DNA from: Terriglobia bacterium
GTDB lineage: Bacteria; Acidobacteriota; Terriglobia; Bryobacterales; Bryobacteraceae
Reading direction: 5' to 3'
DNA: 64,000 nucleotides
Assembly (NCBI GenBank): GCA_021325235.1
Contig: JAJPHN010000032.1
Span: 124,001-188,000 of the forward strand
Below, piece by piece: positions 1 to 8,574 of this stretch. Numbering within the stretch: the stretch's first letter is position 1; each line of letters starts with the position of its first letter. The translations under genes and the position numbers were made by a program. The notes under the pieces are model-generated. The model had not been told where the DNA came from, did not search any database, and worked only from the letters and a program-made list of their open reading frames with translations.

Positions 1-366
1 TTCAACGTCGCGAATCACTCTTCAAACGGCATACAGATGAGTATTGACACGCCGAGTCCGAACCAGGCGCTGACGGGTACGGCGCACGTGGGCGGCTGGG
101 CAGTGGATCCGAGCGGTGCGCAGATTGTGAGCGCGACGGTGCTCGTCGATGGCGTGGTCAATGGCGTGGCGATCTATGGGGGAACGCGAACCGATGTGTG
201 CGCCGTGATTCCGTCGGGCGGCGGGTGTCCGAACGTCGGCTGGAATTATCAGCTCGATACAACGCCATTTGCGAACGGACCGCATATGATCGAAGTGCGG
301 GCGCTATCGGCGAGCGGAGAGAAATACACGGCCTCCCAGACGTTCGTTGTGGCGAATCAACCATAA
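1..366 (+). CDS. C-terminal end of a secreted Ig-like repeat protein (partial)
   Basis: The frame is open to the left edge, so this is the 3' end of a longer gene; the internal ATG at 37 is probably not its start. The visible part is about one beta-sandwich repeat of roughly 100 residues (GGWAVD near the start, Gly/Val/Asp-rich strands, ending in TFVVANQP). The first residues of the window (FNVANHS) resemble the end of this repeat, so at least two tandem copies are likely. Such Ig-like modules usually occur in extracellular or surface proteins. Two cysteines about 11 residues apart could form a disulfide. No catalytic motif is present and the product cannot be named. Confidence 0.6.
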   Translation, partial: FNVANHSSNGIQMSIDTPSPNQALTGTAHVGGWAVDPSGAQIVSATVLVDGVVNGVAIYGGTRTDVCAVIPSGGGCPNVGWNYQLDTTPFANGPHMIEVRALSASGEKYTASQTFVVANQP

Positions 367-389
367 GGCGCTGCTGCCGCGGAAGCGTA

Positions 390-1136
390 TCAGCTGCGAT
401 TGATCAGACTCGCGACGTATCCGGCGCCGAAGCCGTTGTCGATGTTTACGACGGTGACATTGCTGGCGCAGCTGTTGAGCATACCGAGCAGGGCGGCGAT
501 ACCACCGAAACTGGCGCCGTAGCCGACGCTGGTGGGAACAGCGATTACAGGACAACCGACGAGGCCACCTACGACGCTCGGCAGCGCGCCTTCCATACCG
601 GCACAGACGATGACCACGCGCGCATGCATGAGCCGCTCGCGTTGATCGAGCAGGCGGTGGATGCCGGCCACGCCGACGTCGCAGATTGCGTCGACCTGAT
701 TGCCCATGACTTCGGCAGTGAGCTGAGCCTCTTCGAGGACGGGTATGTCGCTGGTGCCCGCGCAGACGACCGCGATCTTGCCCTTGCCGACGATGGTGCG
801 ATCGCGCCAGACGCGAATCACGCCCGAAGCGGGGTAATGCTCGCTCTCGCCTGCGAGGGAGGCGATGCCCTCGGCCATCTCGGGAGTGGAGCGCGTGATC
901 AGCAGATTGCTGGATTTTTTCAGCAGCGCGGAGGCAATGCCGACGACCTGCTCGGTTGTTTTGCCCTTGCCGAGAATAACCTCGGGCATACCGTGGCGGA
1001 CGGCGCGATGGTGATCGACTTTGGCGAAACCGAGATCGGCAAAGGGAAGATCGCGCAGCTCTTCGACAGCGGTTTCGACCGGTGTGCTGCCGTTGCGCAC
1101 GCTCTCGAGTAACTGCTGCAGTTGTTGAGTGTTCAT
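390..1136 (-). CDS. larB: LarB, nickel-pincer cofactor biosynthesis (P2CMN synthase)
   Basis: At 248 residues this has the normal length for LarB. In the known family LarB carboxylates nicotinic acid adenine dinucleotide and cleaves its phosphoanhydride, giving the pyridinium-biscarboxylate mononucleotide used for the nickel-pincer cofactor. The C-terminal half (about 115-240) is a PurE-like fold with [30 protein letters not shown] and NIDNGFGAG. The N-terminal part carries the family's [12 protein letters not shown] segment. It starts at ATG 1136, is divergent from the prenyltransferase gene (56 bp between starts) and shows no clear ribosome site. larC, larE and larA are not in the window. 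The family call is firm; which enzyme uses the cofactor is unknown. Confidence 0.88.
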   Translation of the reverse strand: MNTQQLQQLLESVRNGSTPVETAVEELRDLPFADLGFAKVDHHRAVRHGMPEVILGKGKTTEQVVGIASALLKKSSNLLITRSTPEMAEGIASLAGESEHYPASGVIRVWRDRTIVGKGKIAVVCAGTSDIPVLEEAQLTAEVMGNQVDAICDVGVAGIHRLLDQRERLMHARVVIVCAGMEGALPSVVGGLVGCPVIAVPTSVGYGASFGGIAALLGMLNSCASNVTVVNIDNGFGAGYVASLINRS

Positions 1137-1192
1137 AATTCGGTATCGAGGGACGCCGGGTGTATCCCGTAAAATGATAATGCGACAGGCGA

Positions 1193-2092
1193 ATGCGCCC
1201 CTTTTGGAAACGACTGTGTTTGACGCTCGAAATGATCAAATTCGAGCACTCGATTTTTGCGCTTCCTTTTGCGCTCACGGGCGCGCTGCTTGCCTGGTAC
1301 GACAGCGGATTTCAGATCGAGGGGCTTTGGCGGCGTTTCGGATGGATCGTGGTAGCGATGGTTGCCGCGCGTTCGGCGGCCATGACGTTCAACCGCCTGC
1401 TGGACGCACGCATCGATGCGCGTAACCGGCGAACGGCGATGCGGCATTTACCGGCTGGACTGCTTTCGGTGCGATTCGCCTGGGGTTTCACGGCGATCGC
1501 CTGCCTGATCTTTGTCGCGGCGGCGGGAGAGCTTGGCGGCCTGTGCTTCGCGCTCTCGCCACTTGCGCTAGCGATTTTGTTTTTGTATTCGTTCTGCAAA
1601 CGCTTCACGTCGCTGTCGCATTTAGTGCTGGGCTTCTGTCTCGGCATTGCGCCGGCTGCGGCCTGGATTGCGATGCGCGGATCGCTGGACGTTCGCATTT
1701 TGTGGTTGACGGCAGCGGTCATGTTCTGGACGGCGGGGTTCGATGTGATTTACGCCTGCCAGGATTTCGAATTTGATTGCGCCGAAGGCCTGTTCAGTAT
1801 TCCACGGCGCGTGGGTATCGCCAATGCGCTGGGCATCGCGCGTCTGCTGCATCTGGCGATGGTTGGGTGTTTGATTGCGCTCGTGGTGACGTTCCATCTG
1901 GGGGCGTTGAGCATGGCCGGAGTTGCGGCTGTCCTGCTTTTGCTCGTTTATGAGCACGGGTTGGTGAAGCCGAACGACTTGTCGCGCGTGAACGCGGCCT
2001 TTTTCACTGTGAATGGCTACGTAAGCGTGCTCTTTTTTCTGTTCTGGGCGGCGGACATTTTGCGTTCGCGGCCGCATGCGTTGAGCTTCTGA
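1193..2092 (+). CDS. mqnP: UbiA-family prenyltransferase, probably MqnP (menaquinone biosynthesis)
   Basis: A 299-residue integral membrane protein with about eight hydrophobic segments. It carries both Asp-rich motifs of UbiA enzymes: N67-x3-D71-x3-D75 followed by [11 protein letters not shown], and D184/D191/D195 around YACQDFEFD. These motifs bind the Mg-diphosphate of the isoprenoid donor. The N-terminus ([16 protein letters not shown]) is typical of the subgroup that prenylates the naphthoate precursor in the futalosine route. The gene sits 3 bp upstream of mqnE, which supports MqnP over the ubiquinone enzyme UbiA. The start at 1193 has a weak AGG upstream; ATG 1232 is a possible internal start. 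Membership of the UbiA family is clear; the substrate is inferred from context. Confidence 0.82.
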   Translation: MRPFWKRLCLTLEMIKFEHSIFALPFALTGALLAWYDSGFQIEGLWRRFGWIVVAMVAARSAAMTFNRLLDARIDARNRRTAMRHLPAGLLSVRFAWGFTAIACLIFVAAAGELGGLCFALSPLALAILFLYSFCKRFTSLSHLVLGFCLGIAPAAAWIAMRGSLDVRILWLTAAVMFWTAGFDVIYACQDFEFDCAEGLFSIPRRVGIANALGIARLLHLAMVGCLIALVVTFHLGALSMAGVAAVLLLLVYEHGLVKPNDLSRVNAAFFTVNGYVSVLFFLFWAADILRSRPHALSF

Positions 2093-2095
2093 AAT

Positions 2096-3211
2096 ATGCC
2101 CTCTATCGAAGACCAGTCTCTCAAGCCGATTTTGCGAAAAGTGGAAGCGGGCGAGCGCTTAAGCCTGGAAGATGGTGTGACGATGTATCGCAGTGCCGAT
2201 CTTCTGGCGCTGGGCTATATGGCGAACCTGGTTCGTGAGCGGCTGCATGGCGACGTCACCTACTTCAACGTAAATCGCCACATCAATCCGACGGATGTCT
2301 GCGTGGCCAGTTGCAGACTCTGCGCTTTCGGAAAACGGGCGAAAGATCCTACCTCCTACACGATGTCGCTCGAGCAGGTGTGGGACGTGGCCGGCAAGGG
2401 TTATGCAGAAGCCGTGACCGAGTTTCACATTGTGGGGGGCTTGCATCCCGAATTGAGCCTCGACTGGTTTTGCCAGATGATCGCCGGGCTGAAAGAACGC
2501 TACGAGGGTGTGCATCTGAAGGCGTTCACGATGGTCGAGATTGCGTATCTCGCCAAACGCGCGAAGATTTCGATTCGCGAGACACTGGAGCGGTTAAAGG
2601 CGGCGGGGGTGGATTCTCTGCCCGGAGGCGGAGCGGAGATCTTTTCGGAGCGCGTTCGACGAATTATCTGCGATCACAAGATTGATGGCGAGGAGTGGCT
2701 CGAGACGGCTCGCATCGCGCATCAGATCGGCTTAAAGAGTAACTGCACCATGTTATACGGGCATCTGGAAACGCCGGAAGATCGCGCCGACCACTTAGTC
2801 CGACTACGCGAGTTGCAGGATGAAACGGGCGGATTTGTAACATTTATTCCGCTGGCTTTTCATCCACAAAACACGGCGCTGGCGCATTTGCCGAAGACGA
2901 CCGGCTTTGACGATCTGAAGCAGATTGCCATTTCTCGGCTGATGCTGGATAACATTCCGCACATCAAAGCGTACTGGATCATGATGACGCCGAGCGTCGC
3001 GCAGATCGCGCAGCGTTTCGGTGCGAACGATGTTGATGGGACAGTGGTTGAAGAGAAGATTTATCACGATGCCGGCGCAACAACTGCCCAGCACCTGCGC
3101 CGACAGGATCTTTTGCGATTGATCCGGGAAGCGGGGCGCGAGCCGGTTGAGCGTGACACGTCCTACCGGCCCGTGCAACGTACGGAATCGACGTTCACGG
3201 TACTCGTTTGA
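2096..3211 (+). CDS. mqnE: MqnE, aminofutalosine synthase (radical SAM)
   Basis: A 371-residue radical-SAM enzyme. The [4Fe-4S] motif C69-x3-C73-x2-C76 lies in CVASCRLCAFGK, the form seen in the MqnE/MqnC/CofH group. FNVNRHINPTDVC before it and FHIVGGLHPEL after it are characteristic of MqnE. MqnE joins SAM-derived 5'-deoxyadenosyl to 3-[(1-carboxyvinyl)oxy]benzoate to make aminofutalosine, an early step of futalosine-dependent menaquinone synthesis. It begins 3 bp after the prenyltransferase stop, so the two are very likely cotranscribed. mqnA, mqnC and mqnD are not in the window. MqnC/CofH were considered, but the length and signatures fit MqnE best. Confidence 0.9.
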   Translation: MPSIEDQSLKPILRKVEAGERLSLEDGVTMYRSADLLALGYMANLVRERLHGDVTYFNVNRHINPTDVCVASCRLCAFGKRAKDPTSYTMSLEQVWDVAGKGYAEAVTEFHIVGGLHPELSLDWFCQMIAGLKERYEGVHLKAFTMVEIAYLAKRAKISIRETLERLKAAGVDSLPGGGAEIFSERVRRIICDHKIDGEEWLETARIAHQIGLKSNCTMLYGHLETPEDRADHLVRLRELQDETGGFVTFIPLAFHPQNTALAHLPKTTGFDDLKQIAISRLMLDNIPHIKAYWIMMTPSVAQIAQRFGANDVDGTVVEEKIYHDAGATTAQHLRRQDLLRLIREAGREPVERDTSYRPVQRTESTFTVLV

Positions 3212-3228
3212 CCATTCGCGCGGATTCG

Positions 3229-3258
3229 TTGACGGCGCACCCGTGCGCGTGCTAAGTT
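3229..3258 (+). promoter_or_regulatory. Candidate sigma70-type promoter for the cobalamin-riboswitch transcript
   Basis: A -35-like TTGACG at 3229-3234 and a -10-like TAAGTT at 3253-3258 are separated by 18 bp. The predicted start near 3265 lies just before the riboswitch fold. The spacer holds a GCGCAC/GTGCGC inverted repeat (3235-3240 and 3243-3248). This is motif reading only. Confidence 0.4.
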
Positions 3259-3267
3259 GTAACAGTT

Positions 3268-3440
3268 CTCAGGCGCCTAACAAGGCTTAATAGGGAAGCC
3301 GGTGCAAAGCCGGCGCGGTCCCGCCACTGTAAGTGAGAAATGCCGTTTGTAATTCCACTCGCCGGATAAGTGAGGCGGGGAAGGAAAACGGCGGGCACGA
3401 AGAAAGCGTGCCATCTCCGAGCCAGGAGACCTGCCGAGGA
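3268..3440 (+). ncRNA. Cobalamin (AdoCbl) riboswitch
   Basis: The leader shows the conserved order of a B12 riboswitch. A purine-rich GGGAAGCCGGTG core lies at about 3293-3304, then GCCGGCGCGGTCCCGCCACTG at about 3309-3329, then a variable arm, and the B12 box AGCCAGGAGACCTGCC at 3420-3435. It lies directly upstream of a BtuB-like receptor with the ribosome site (GGAGGACAGGG) about 25 nt after the B12 box. In the known mechanism, cobalamin binding sequesters the downstream ribosome site or forms a terminator, so the receptor is made when B12 is scarce. The outer boundaries are approximate. Confidence 0.92.
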
Positions 3441-3476
3441 CTAATTCAGCAGTATTCCTGCGGAGGACAGGGACAA

Positions 3477-5900
3477 ATGCGACTTACACTCGCTCTATCT
3501 TTTTTCATTCTTAGTAGCACATACGTGTGGGGACAAGTTAGCTCCGGGATAACCGGTATGATTGTCGACCCCGACGGGCGCTCTATTCCGGGTGCGGAAC
3601 TGCGGTTGTACCGGGAGAATGCGTCAGTGCCATCAGCAACCGAGCTGAGCGCGGATGATGGGAGTTTCCGGTTTGACGAGCTGCAATCCGGCGCGTTCCT
3701 GCTGGAGGCTGGACATGCTGGTTTTCGGACCATTACGTTGCCGGTAACTTCGCCGCAAGAGGCGGAGTTGAAGATCACGCTACCCGTGGCCGGCGTCAGC
3801 GAACACGTTATTGTTACCGCTGCTGATCAGGCACAGACGAGCGATCAGGTATCGAAAGATACGACTGTTATTTCGCACGATGAAATCATCAACCGAAATG
3901 CGATCGCACTTACTGAGCTACTAACAACGACTCCGGGCGTCGTCGTGCGCAACGAGGGCGGGCCAGGCCAATACACCAGCCTGGGCTTCCGCGGTCTTCC
4001 TTCTTCGGCCGGGATCGTATTGGTCGACGGCATGCGGCTGCGGGATGCGAGCAGCACGCAGGGCGATTCGACTGCATTTCTGCCCGCGCTGAATTTCATC
4101 GATACGGACCACATCGAGATACTGCGGGGCTCCGGCTCTGCGCTCTACGGTACGCAGGCGGTGGGTGGTGCGATTAACATTGTCAGTAATACGGGGGGAG
4201 GTCCGACTCATGGCGATATACAGATCGAAGGGGGTACGCTCGGTCTGATTCGCGGACGGGCGAGTATCGCAGGCGGCGGGTTTGGCGACCGTCTGAAGTA
4301 CTCGGCCGGCATTTTGCACCTGAACGTGATGTCCGGGGTCGACGGGCAGGACGCAAACCGCAGCAGCGGATTGCAGGGCTTTGCGCGCTACGATTTCACA
4401 CCGCAAATCAGCCTGAGCGGACGCTTCTGGGGATCAGACGATTTTGTTCAGGCGAACAACTCGCCGACCTCGTCCGGTATCCCCTTCAGTAACATCCCGA
4501 CGACCACAATCGTTCCAGCCATTCCGCTTTCGCCAGCTGGTGTTCGTACCTTGCTCGCGGGGGGAACTCCGGATTTCGGCAACGCGACTTATATTCCCGA
4601 CGTTAACGATCCCGATAGCCGTATCTCTTCACGTTTTGAAGATGCCGGGCTGATATTCCGGGACCTGCTCTCGCCAAAGGCGAGCTGGCAGGCGTCTTAT
4701 CAGGTGCTGCATAACTGGCGTAGTTACGAAAATGGACCGCTTGGGATTGGGTACCAGCCAGCGGCGCTCGATTACAGTAAGTACGCCGGCACGATACAGA
4801 CGGCGAATCTGAGTGCGGCGGGACAGATTACGCCCTGGTTCAACCTGACGGGAGGGTACGAATTCGAGCGCGAAAACTATTTCGATGACCAGGACAACCA
4901 TCTGCCTGCGCCCATGCGGATTATCGAGAAGACTCGCATCGCGCAAAACTCGAACAGCGGCTTTTTTGCCTCGCAGCTTGGGTTTTTCGGACACCGGCTT
5001 TTGATTTCAGCTTCGGGCCGCTTACAGGCTTTTTCGGTGTCCGCGCCGTCGCTCGATTACTTCGGGAGCGCGAATCCCTATGAAGGGATTCGTGTATCGC
5101 CACCCAAAGCGCTGACGGGCGACATTTCCCTTGCTTACCTTGCGCACGCGAACACGAAGCTTCGGGCGCATTTGGGGAACGCCTACCGGGCACCGTCGTT
5201 GTATGAGCGTTACGGGGCTGGCTTTTACAACGACTTCTCCACCGGTGCGCCAGTGTTCAGCCCTTATGGTGATCCGCGACTTGCGCCGGACCGGTATAAC
5301 TCCGTGGACGCCGGAATCGATCAGTATCTTTTGGGTAATCGTGTGAAGGTGTCGGCTACCTTCTTTTACACGCGCATTGTCGAGCTGATCACGTTCAATT
5401 CGAATGGATTCAACCCGCTGACCGATCCGTTTGGCCGCAGCTTCGGGTACTTCAACGGTGCGGGCGGAATTTCGCGCGGAGCGGAGGTGAGTGTCGAAGC
5501 TCGCCCGATGCGGAGTTTCAGTCTGAATGCCTCTTATACATATGTCAATTCCGATACGGACCAGGACGCGATTGTGCCGGGCTTTTTCGGAGCCTTTGAT
5601 CTGCCCAGGCACACGGTTGGCCTCGTTGCCACGAAAACCTGGGGTCCTCGCATCACTACAACCTTCGACTACTTCCATTATTCGAGTTATTACGACGGGT
5701 ACATCGGATATGAGCAGGCCTACCGATTTCCGGGATATGGAAAGGCAGACCTGACAGGGAGTTATGCGTTCTGGAAATCCGATGAGAGGTCCGCGCGGAT
5801 TTACGCGCGGATGAGCAATTTGTTCGATCAGACTTACTATGTCGTCGGCAACCTGGCACCGCGCGGAACCGCGGTGGCGGGTCTGAGTTATGCTTTCTGA
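3477..5900 (+). CDS. BtuB-like TonB-dependent outer-membrane receptor (probable cobalamin uptake)
   Basis: An 807-residue receptor starting at ATG 3477, 6 bp after a strong GGAGGACAGG ribosome site. The frame stays open upstream, but that part overlaps the riboswitch and is not coding. A signal peptide (about 1-22) is followed by a carboxypeptidase-regulatory-like beta domain (about 23-110), a TonB-box-like EHVIVTA, a plug (ELLTTTPGVVV, LGFRGLPSSAG, VDGMR, EILRGSGSALYGTQAVGGAINIV) and a 22-strand-type barrel ending in Phe (VAGLSYAF). The riboswitch directly upstream makes cobalamin or a cobinamide the likely ligand. The N-terminal regulatory-like domain is not in E. coli BtuB but is common in Acidobacteriota. 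No btuF, btuC or btuD lies nearby. Confidence 0.85.
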   Translation: MRLTLALSFFILSSTYVWGQVSSGITGMIVDPDGRSIPGAELRLYRENASVPSATELSADDGSFRFDELQSGAFLLEAGHAGFRTITLPVTSPQEAELKITLPVAGVSEHVIVTAADQAQTSDQVSKDTTVISHDEIINRNAIALTELLTTTPGVVVRNEGGPGQYTSLGFRGLPSSAGIVLVDGMRLRDASSTQGDSTAFLPALNFIDTDHIEILRGSGSALYGTQAVGGAINIVSNTGGGPTHGDIQIEGGTLGLIRGRASIAGGGFGDRLKYSAGILHLNVMSGVDGQDANRSSGLQGFARYDFTPQISLSGRFWGSDDFVQANNSPTSSGIPFSNIPTTTIVPAIPLSPAGVRTLLAGGTPDFGNATYIPDVNDPDSRISSRFEDAGLIFRDLLSPKASWQASYQVLHNWRSYENGPLGIGYQPAALDYSKYAGTIQTANLSAAGQITPWFNLTGGYEFERENYFDDQDNHLPAPMRIIEKTRIAQNSNSGFFASQLGFFGHRLLISASGRLQAFSVSAPSLDYFGSANPYEGIRVSPPKALTGDISLAYLAHANTKLRAHLGNAYRAPSLYERYGAGFYNDFSTGAPVFSPYGDPRLAPDRYNSVDAGIDQYLLGNRVKVSATFFYTRIVELITFNSNGFNPLTDPFGRSFGYFNGAGGISRGAEVSVEARPMRSFSLNASYTYVNSDTDQDAIVPGFFGAFDLPRHTVGLVATKTWGPRITTTFDYFHYSSYYDGYIGYEQAYRFPGYGKADLTGSYAFWKSDERSARIYARMSNLFDQTYYVVGNLAPRGTAVAGLSYAF

Positions 5901-5909
5901 GCGCGTGCC

Positions 5910-8117
5910 CTACAGGTGGAAGCGAAACCGCAGCTCGCCATAGATCTGGCGCGGGTTGACGTAGTGTGTGCCGCCAAAGGTGTTGCTGTTGTCCAGCATG
6001 TAGCGCGAGTTTGCAAGGTTGGTTGCATTGACGGATGCGGAACAGTTTTCGCCAAAGTGCTTGCCGATGGACAAGCCGAAGGTGGAATGAGGCGGAAGGT
6101 GGGCTGGGCCGTCGCCGTCGAGAAACCCGGAACCGTAGCTATAAGTCGGAGTGGCCCAAAACCGCGCCGGCAAATGGAGCGACACGACCGTGCTCAGGGT
6201 ATTCCGCTGGTCGTGATCGAGCAGGAACGTGCCGAAATCGGAATCTTCCAGCAGACCGCCCGTGATGGGGCCAACTCCTTTGGCGAGCTGGTTGGAGTAA
6301 GCGACTCGGAAGGTAGCGGTGTGGAGAACCTGCGGTGAACGCAGACTTACTTCCGTACCGCTAATACGGGCTCCCAAGTCGGTAAGCGGAACGAAAATGC
6401 CGGAGTTGCCGATGACATCGTGGTCGAGGAAGTTACGAGCGCTGGTGTGGAAATTATCGGCATCGAGGGTCCAGCCGCGAAAAGGGATAGTAATGCCGAA
6501 GTCGTGCTGTATATCTCGTTCGCCGGGCAGCGGGATAAAGCCGAAACCCTGTTCGAGAGCGAATTGAAGAAGAGGGCCGGAAAGGCTGTTCAGCGGGGGC
6601 GGTTGATAGTAATACGCGTAATAACCTCGCAGCACCCAATTGAGTTTCGGAATGCGGATAGCCGCTCCAAGTCGCGGATCGGCGGCATTCTCGTTGATAA
6701 GTCCGGCGTAGTGACTAAGGCGCAGGCCTAAGTCGAACGTTAACCAGGACGTTGCTTTGTACTGATCTTCCAGAAATAAGGCGGTTGAAGTGGCCCAGTG
6801 GATCTGATGTTGCGAAACGGGGGGCGTAGCGGGGTCGGGCGGGTTGGCGGCGAGGCCGAAAAAGGTATCGTTTCGCTGAGCCCAGGTATCGATGCCGATA
6901 CGCGCATTGTGCTTGGCTCTTTGTGCCTGGAGGAAAGCGCGGCCACCGAGATACGAAGAGCGGTCGTTGTCATCCAGTATGAACGGAGTGTCGTTGGGGC
7001 CGCCCAGGTAACGCGCGGAGTTGAAGTGGAAGTAAGGAGTGGCCGAGAAGAGCAGTCCTTCGGAGAAGGTATGCGTCCAGGTGAATCCAAGCAGCACATC
7101 GCGTTCTAAGTCGAGGTCGCGAATGCCGGCCGCCTGATCGTCCGGTGTGTTTGGTATCTGGTAGTGATCGCCGCGAGCCGAAAAGGTCCAGCGGAGCTGA
7201 TCCTTGGGTGTAGGGTTGTAGAGCAGTGAGGCAAATCCTCCGATGCCGCTCTGCTGGTCGTGAATAAGTTCGGGAGTAGGTGTGGCGAGGCCGAGTTGGG
7301 ACCGGCTACCGTCGATGCTGCCATAGTAGGCGAGGCGCTCGGTATGGCCGCCGAAATTTAACTGGTCGTCGGTCGTGTAGAAGTTACCGAAGGAACTGAT
7401 CAGTTCGGCCTGATTGTCGCGATCGAATCCGGAGGGAGTAACTACATTGAAAAAGCCGTAGGTGCGATCGCCATAGCCGCTCGAGAAACCGCCGCGCTCT
7501 GTTTCGAGCTCATCGACATTCTTGGGGTTGATTAAAGGCGCGACATTAGCGGCGATGCTGGTGTTGACCACTGGAACGCCATCGATGAACCAGTTCACCT
7601 GATGACCGCCGCGCATGTGCAGCATGTCGTGAACCATGTATGCACCCGGCACGAAATCGGTGATCATCTGCAGGCTGTTGGTTTGATCGGCGCCGGGTGT
7701 TTGTTGTACTTCCTGAGCGGTGGTCGTGGTCTGGACGGTTGAAATCTGTGTTTCGAGCCGCTTGGCAGAGACTTCCACCGATTGGTTCACCGGGGCGAGT
7801 GCGAGCTGGAAGTGCAGCACTGGTAGTTTGTCGCCAACCGTGATCGTGCGTGTTTCCGGACGAAAGCTGCGCGCAGCGATTGTAACTTCACAAGAACCGC
7901 TCGGGACTCCGATCATGTCGAACTCGCCATTGATGTCCGATTGAACAGTCTCGGTCCAGCTGGTATCGCGGCAGGCGATCTGGATTTGTGCCGCCGGAAT
8001 CGGATGATGATCGGGATCATGAATGATCCCTTTCACCTCAAATGTGTTTTGTGCCAAAAGTAAATAAGAACAGATAGAGCAAAGGGCCAGGCACAAGACG
8101 GGCCTGTGTAACTGCAT
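5910..8117 (-). CDS. TonB-dependent receptor with carboxypeptidase-regulatory-like domain
   Basis: A 735-residue outer-membrane receptor. It has a signal peptide (about 1-22, cut near LLLAQ), a carboxypeptidase-regulatory-like domain (about 25-115), a plug (about 130-240 with MRGGHQVNWFIDGVPV and GGFSSGYGDRTYGFFNVV) and a barrel to the end (ELRFRFHL). The start at 8117 has a good GAGGAG site 7 bp upstream. It converges on the BtuB-like gene with a 9-bp gap, and 38 bp upstream on the same strand is a small Cys/His-rich secreted protein. The ligand is unknown. That neighbour hints at a metal or metal complex, but this is inference. The receptor resembles the Oar/siderophore-type receptors abundant in Acidobacteriota. 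Confidence 0.85.
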   Translation of the reverse strand: MQLHRPVLCLALCSICSYLLLAQNTFEVKGIIHDPDHHPIPAAQIQIACRDTSWTETVQSDINGEFDMIGVPSGSCEVTIAARSFRPETRTITVGDKLPVLHFQLALAPVNQSVEVSAKRLETQISTVQTTTTAQEVQQTPGADQTNSLQMITDFVPGAYMVHDMLHMRGGHQVNWFIDGVPVVNTSIAANVAPLINPKNVDELETERGGFSSGYGDRTYGFFNVVTPSGFDRDNQAELISSFGNFYTTDDQLNFGGHTERLAYYGSIDGSRSQLGLATPTPELIHDQQSGIGGFASLLYNPTPKDQLRWTFSARGDHYQIPNTPDDQAAGIRDLDLERDVLLGFTWTHTFSEGLLFSATPYFHFNSARYLGGPNDTPFILDDNDRSSYLGGRAFLQAQRAKHNARIGIDTWAQRNDTFFGLAANPPDPATPPVSQHQIHWATSTALFLEDQYKATSWLTFDLGLRLSHYAGLINENAADPRLGAAIRIPKLNWVLRGYYAYYYQPPPLNSLSGPLLQFALEQGFGFIPLPGERDIQHDFGITIPFRGWTLDADNFHTSARNFLDHDVIGNSGIFVPLTDLGARISGTEVSLRSPQVLHTATFRVAYSNQLAKGVGPITGGLLEDSDFGTFLLDHDQRNTLSTVVSLHLPARFWATPTYSYGSGFLDGDGPAHLPPHSTFGLSIGKHFGENCSASVNATNLANSRYMLDNSNTFGGTHYVNPRQIYGELRFRFHL

Positions 8118-8155
8118 GCAATTCTCCTCAGGTTTGTAAGTGGAAACGAGCTGGG

Positions 8156-8509
8156 TTAGCCGAGGAGGGAAGGGGGGCCGCGCTGCGGCTTCGAAAGAGT
8201 CCGGTGGTAACTCGTGCTCCGGATAACCGAGACATTCACGAAACCGGCGAAGCTGCTAGGGAAGCGCAGGCCGGCCGAGTTCCGGTAGAGATACTGTGAA
8301 TGCGCGGGAGCCGCCATGGCGCCGAGCGGACACTGAGAACAGATCGTTGTCAGCGCCGGAGCCGACTGGCGGCGGCTGTACTGTGCGCAATGGTGTTTGC
8401 CGTCTTTACGGCAGCAGGCGGGCAGAGTTGTTTGTGGCGCGGCCAGCGCTGCAATGGCAGGTGCAAAGCTGAATTGCCAAAGAATGAGGATGGCGATCAG
8501 GCGCTGCAC
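8156..8509 (-). CDS. Small secreted Cys/His-rich protein, putative metal binding
   Basis: A 117-residue product if started at GTG 8509. The frame continues upstream, but that part is Arg-rich and overlaps the divergent TPR gene. From the GTG a clear signal peptide follows (QRLIAILILWQFSFAPAIAALA). The mature part then holds ACCRKDGKHHC and, about 22 residues later, ICSQC. The two cysteine groups with paired histidines look like a metal site, though no named family was recognised. It ends 38 bp before the TonB receptor and is probably cotranscribed with it. No strong ribosome site precedes the GTG, so the exact start is uncertain. Confidence 0.55.
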   Translation of the reverse strand: MQRLIAILILWQFSFAPAIAALAAPQTTLPACCRKDGKHHCAQYSRRQSAPALTTICSQCPLGAMAAPAHSQYLYRNSAGLRFPSSFAGFVNVSVIRSTSYHRTLSKPQRGPPSLLG

Positions 8510-8574
8510 TGCTCTATTGTACTGGCAGCGCGAGGAGTATGATATGCCGTCTGTGCCGATACAATAGAACCCGA

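Noticed and set aside
304-1278. 324-codon minus-strand frame overlapping larB
   Set aside because: It is an Arg-rich shadow of larB in another frame and runs across the divergent promoter region.
3235-3248. GCGCAC/GTGCGC hairpin after mqnE as a terminator
   Set aside because: The loop is 2 nt and no T-run follows. It fits better as part of the promoter spacer for the riboswitch transcript.
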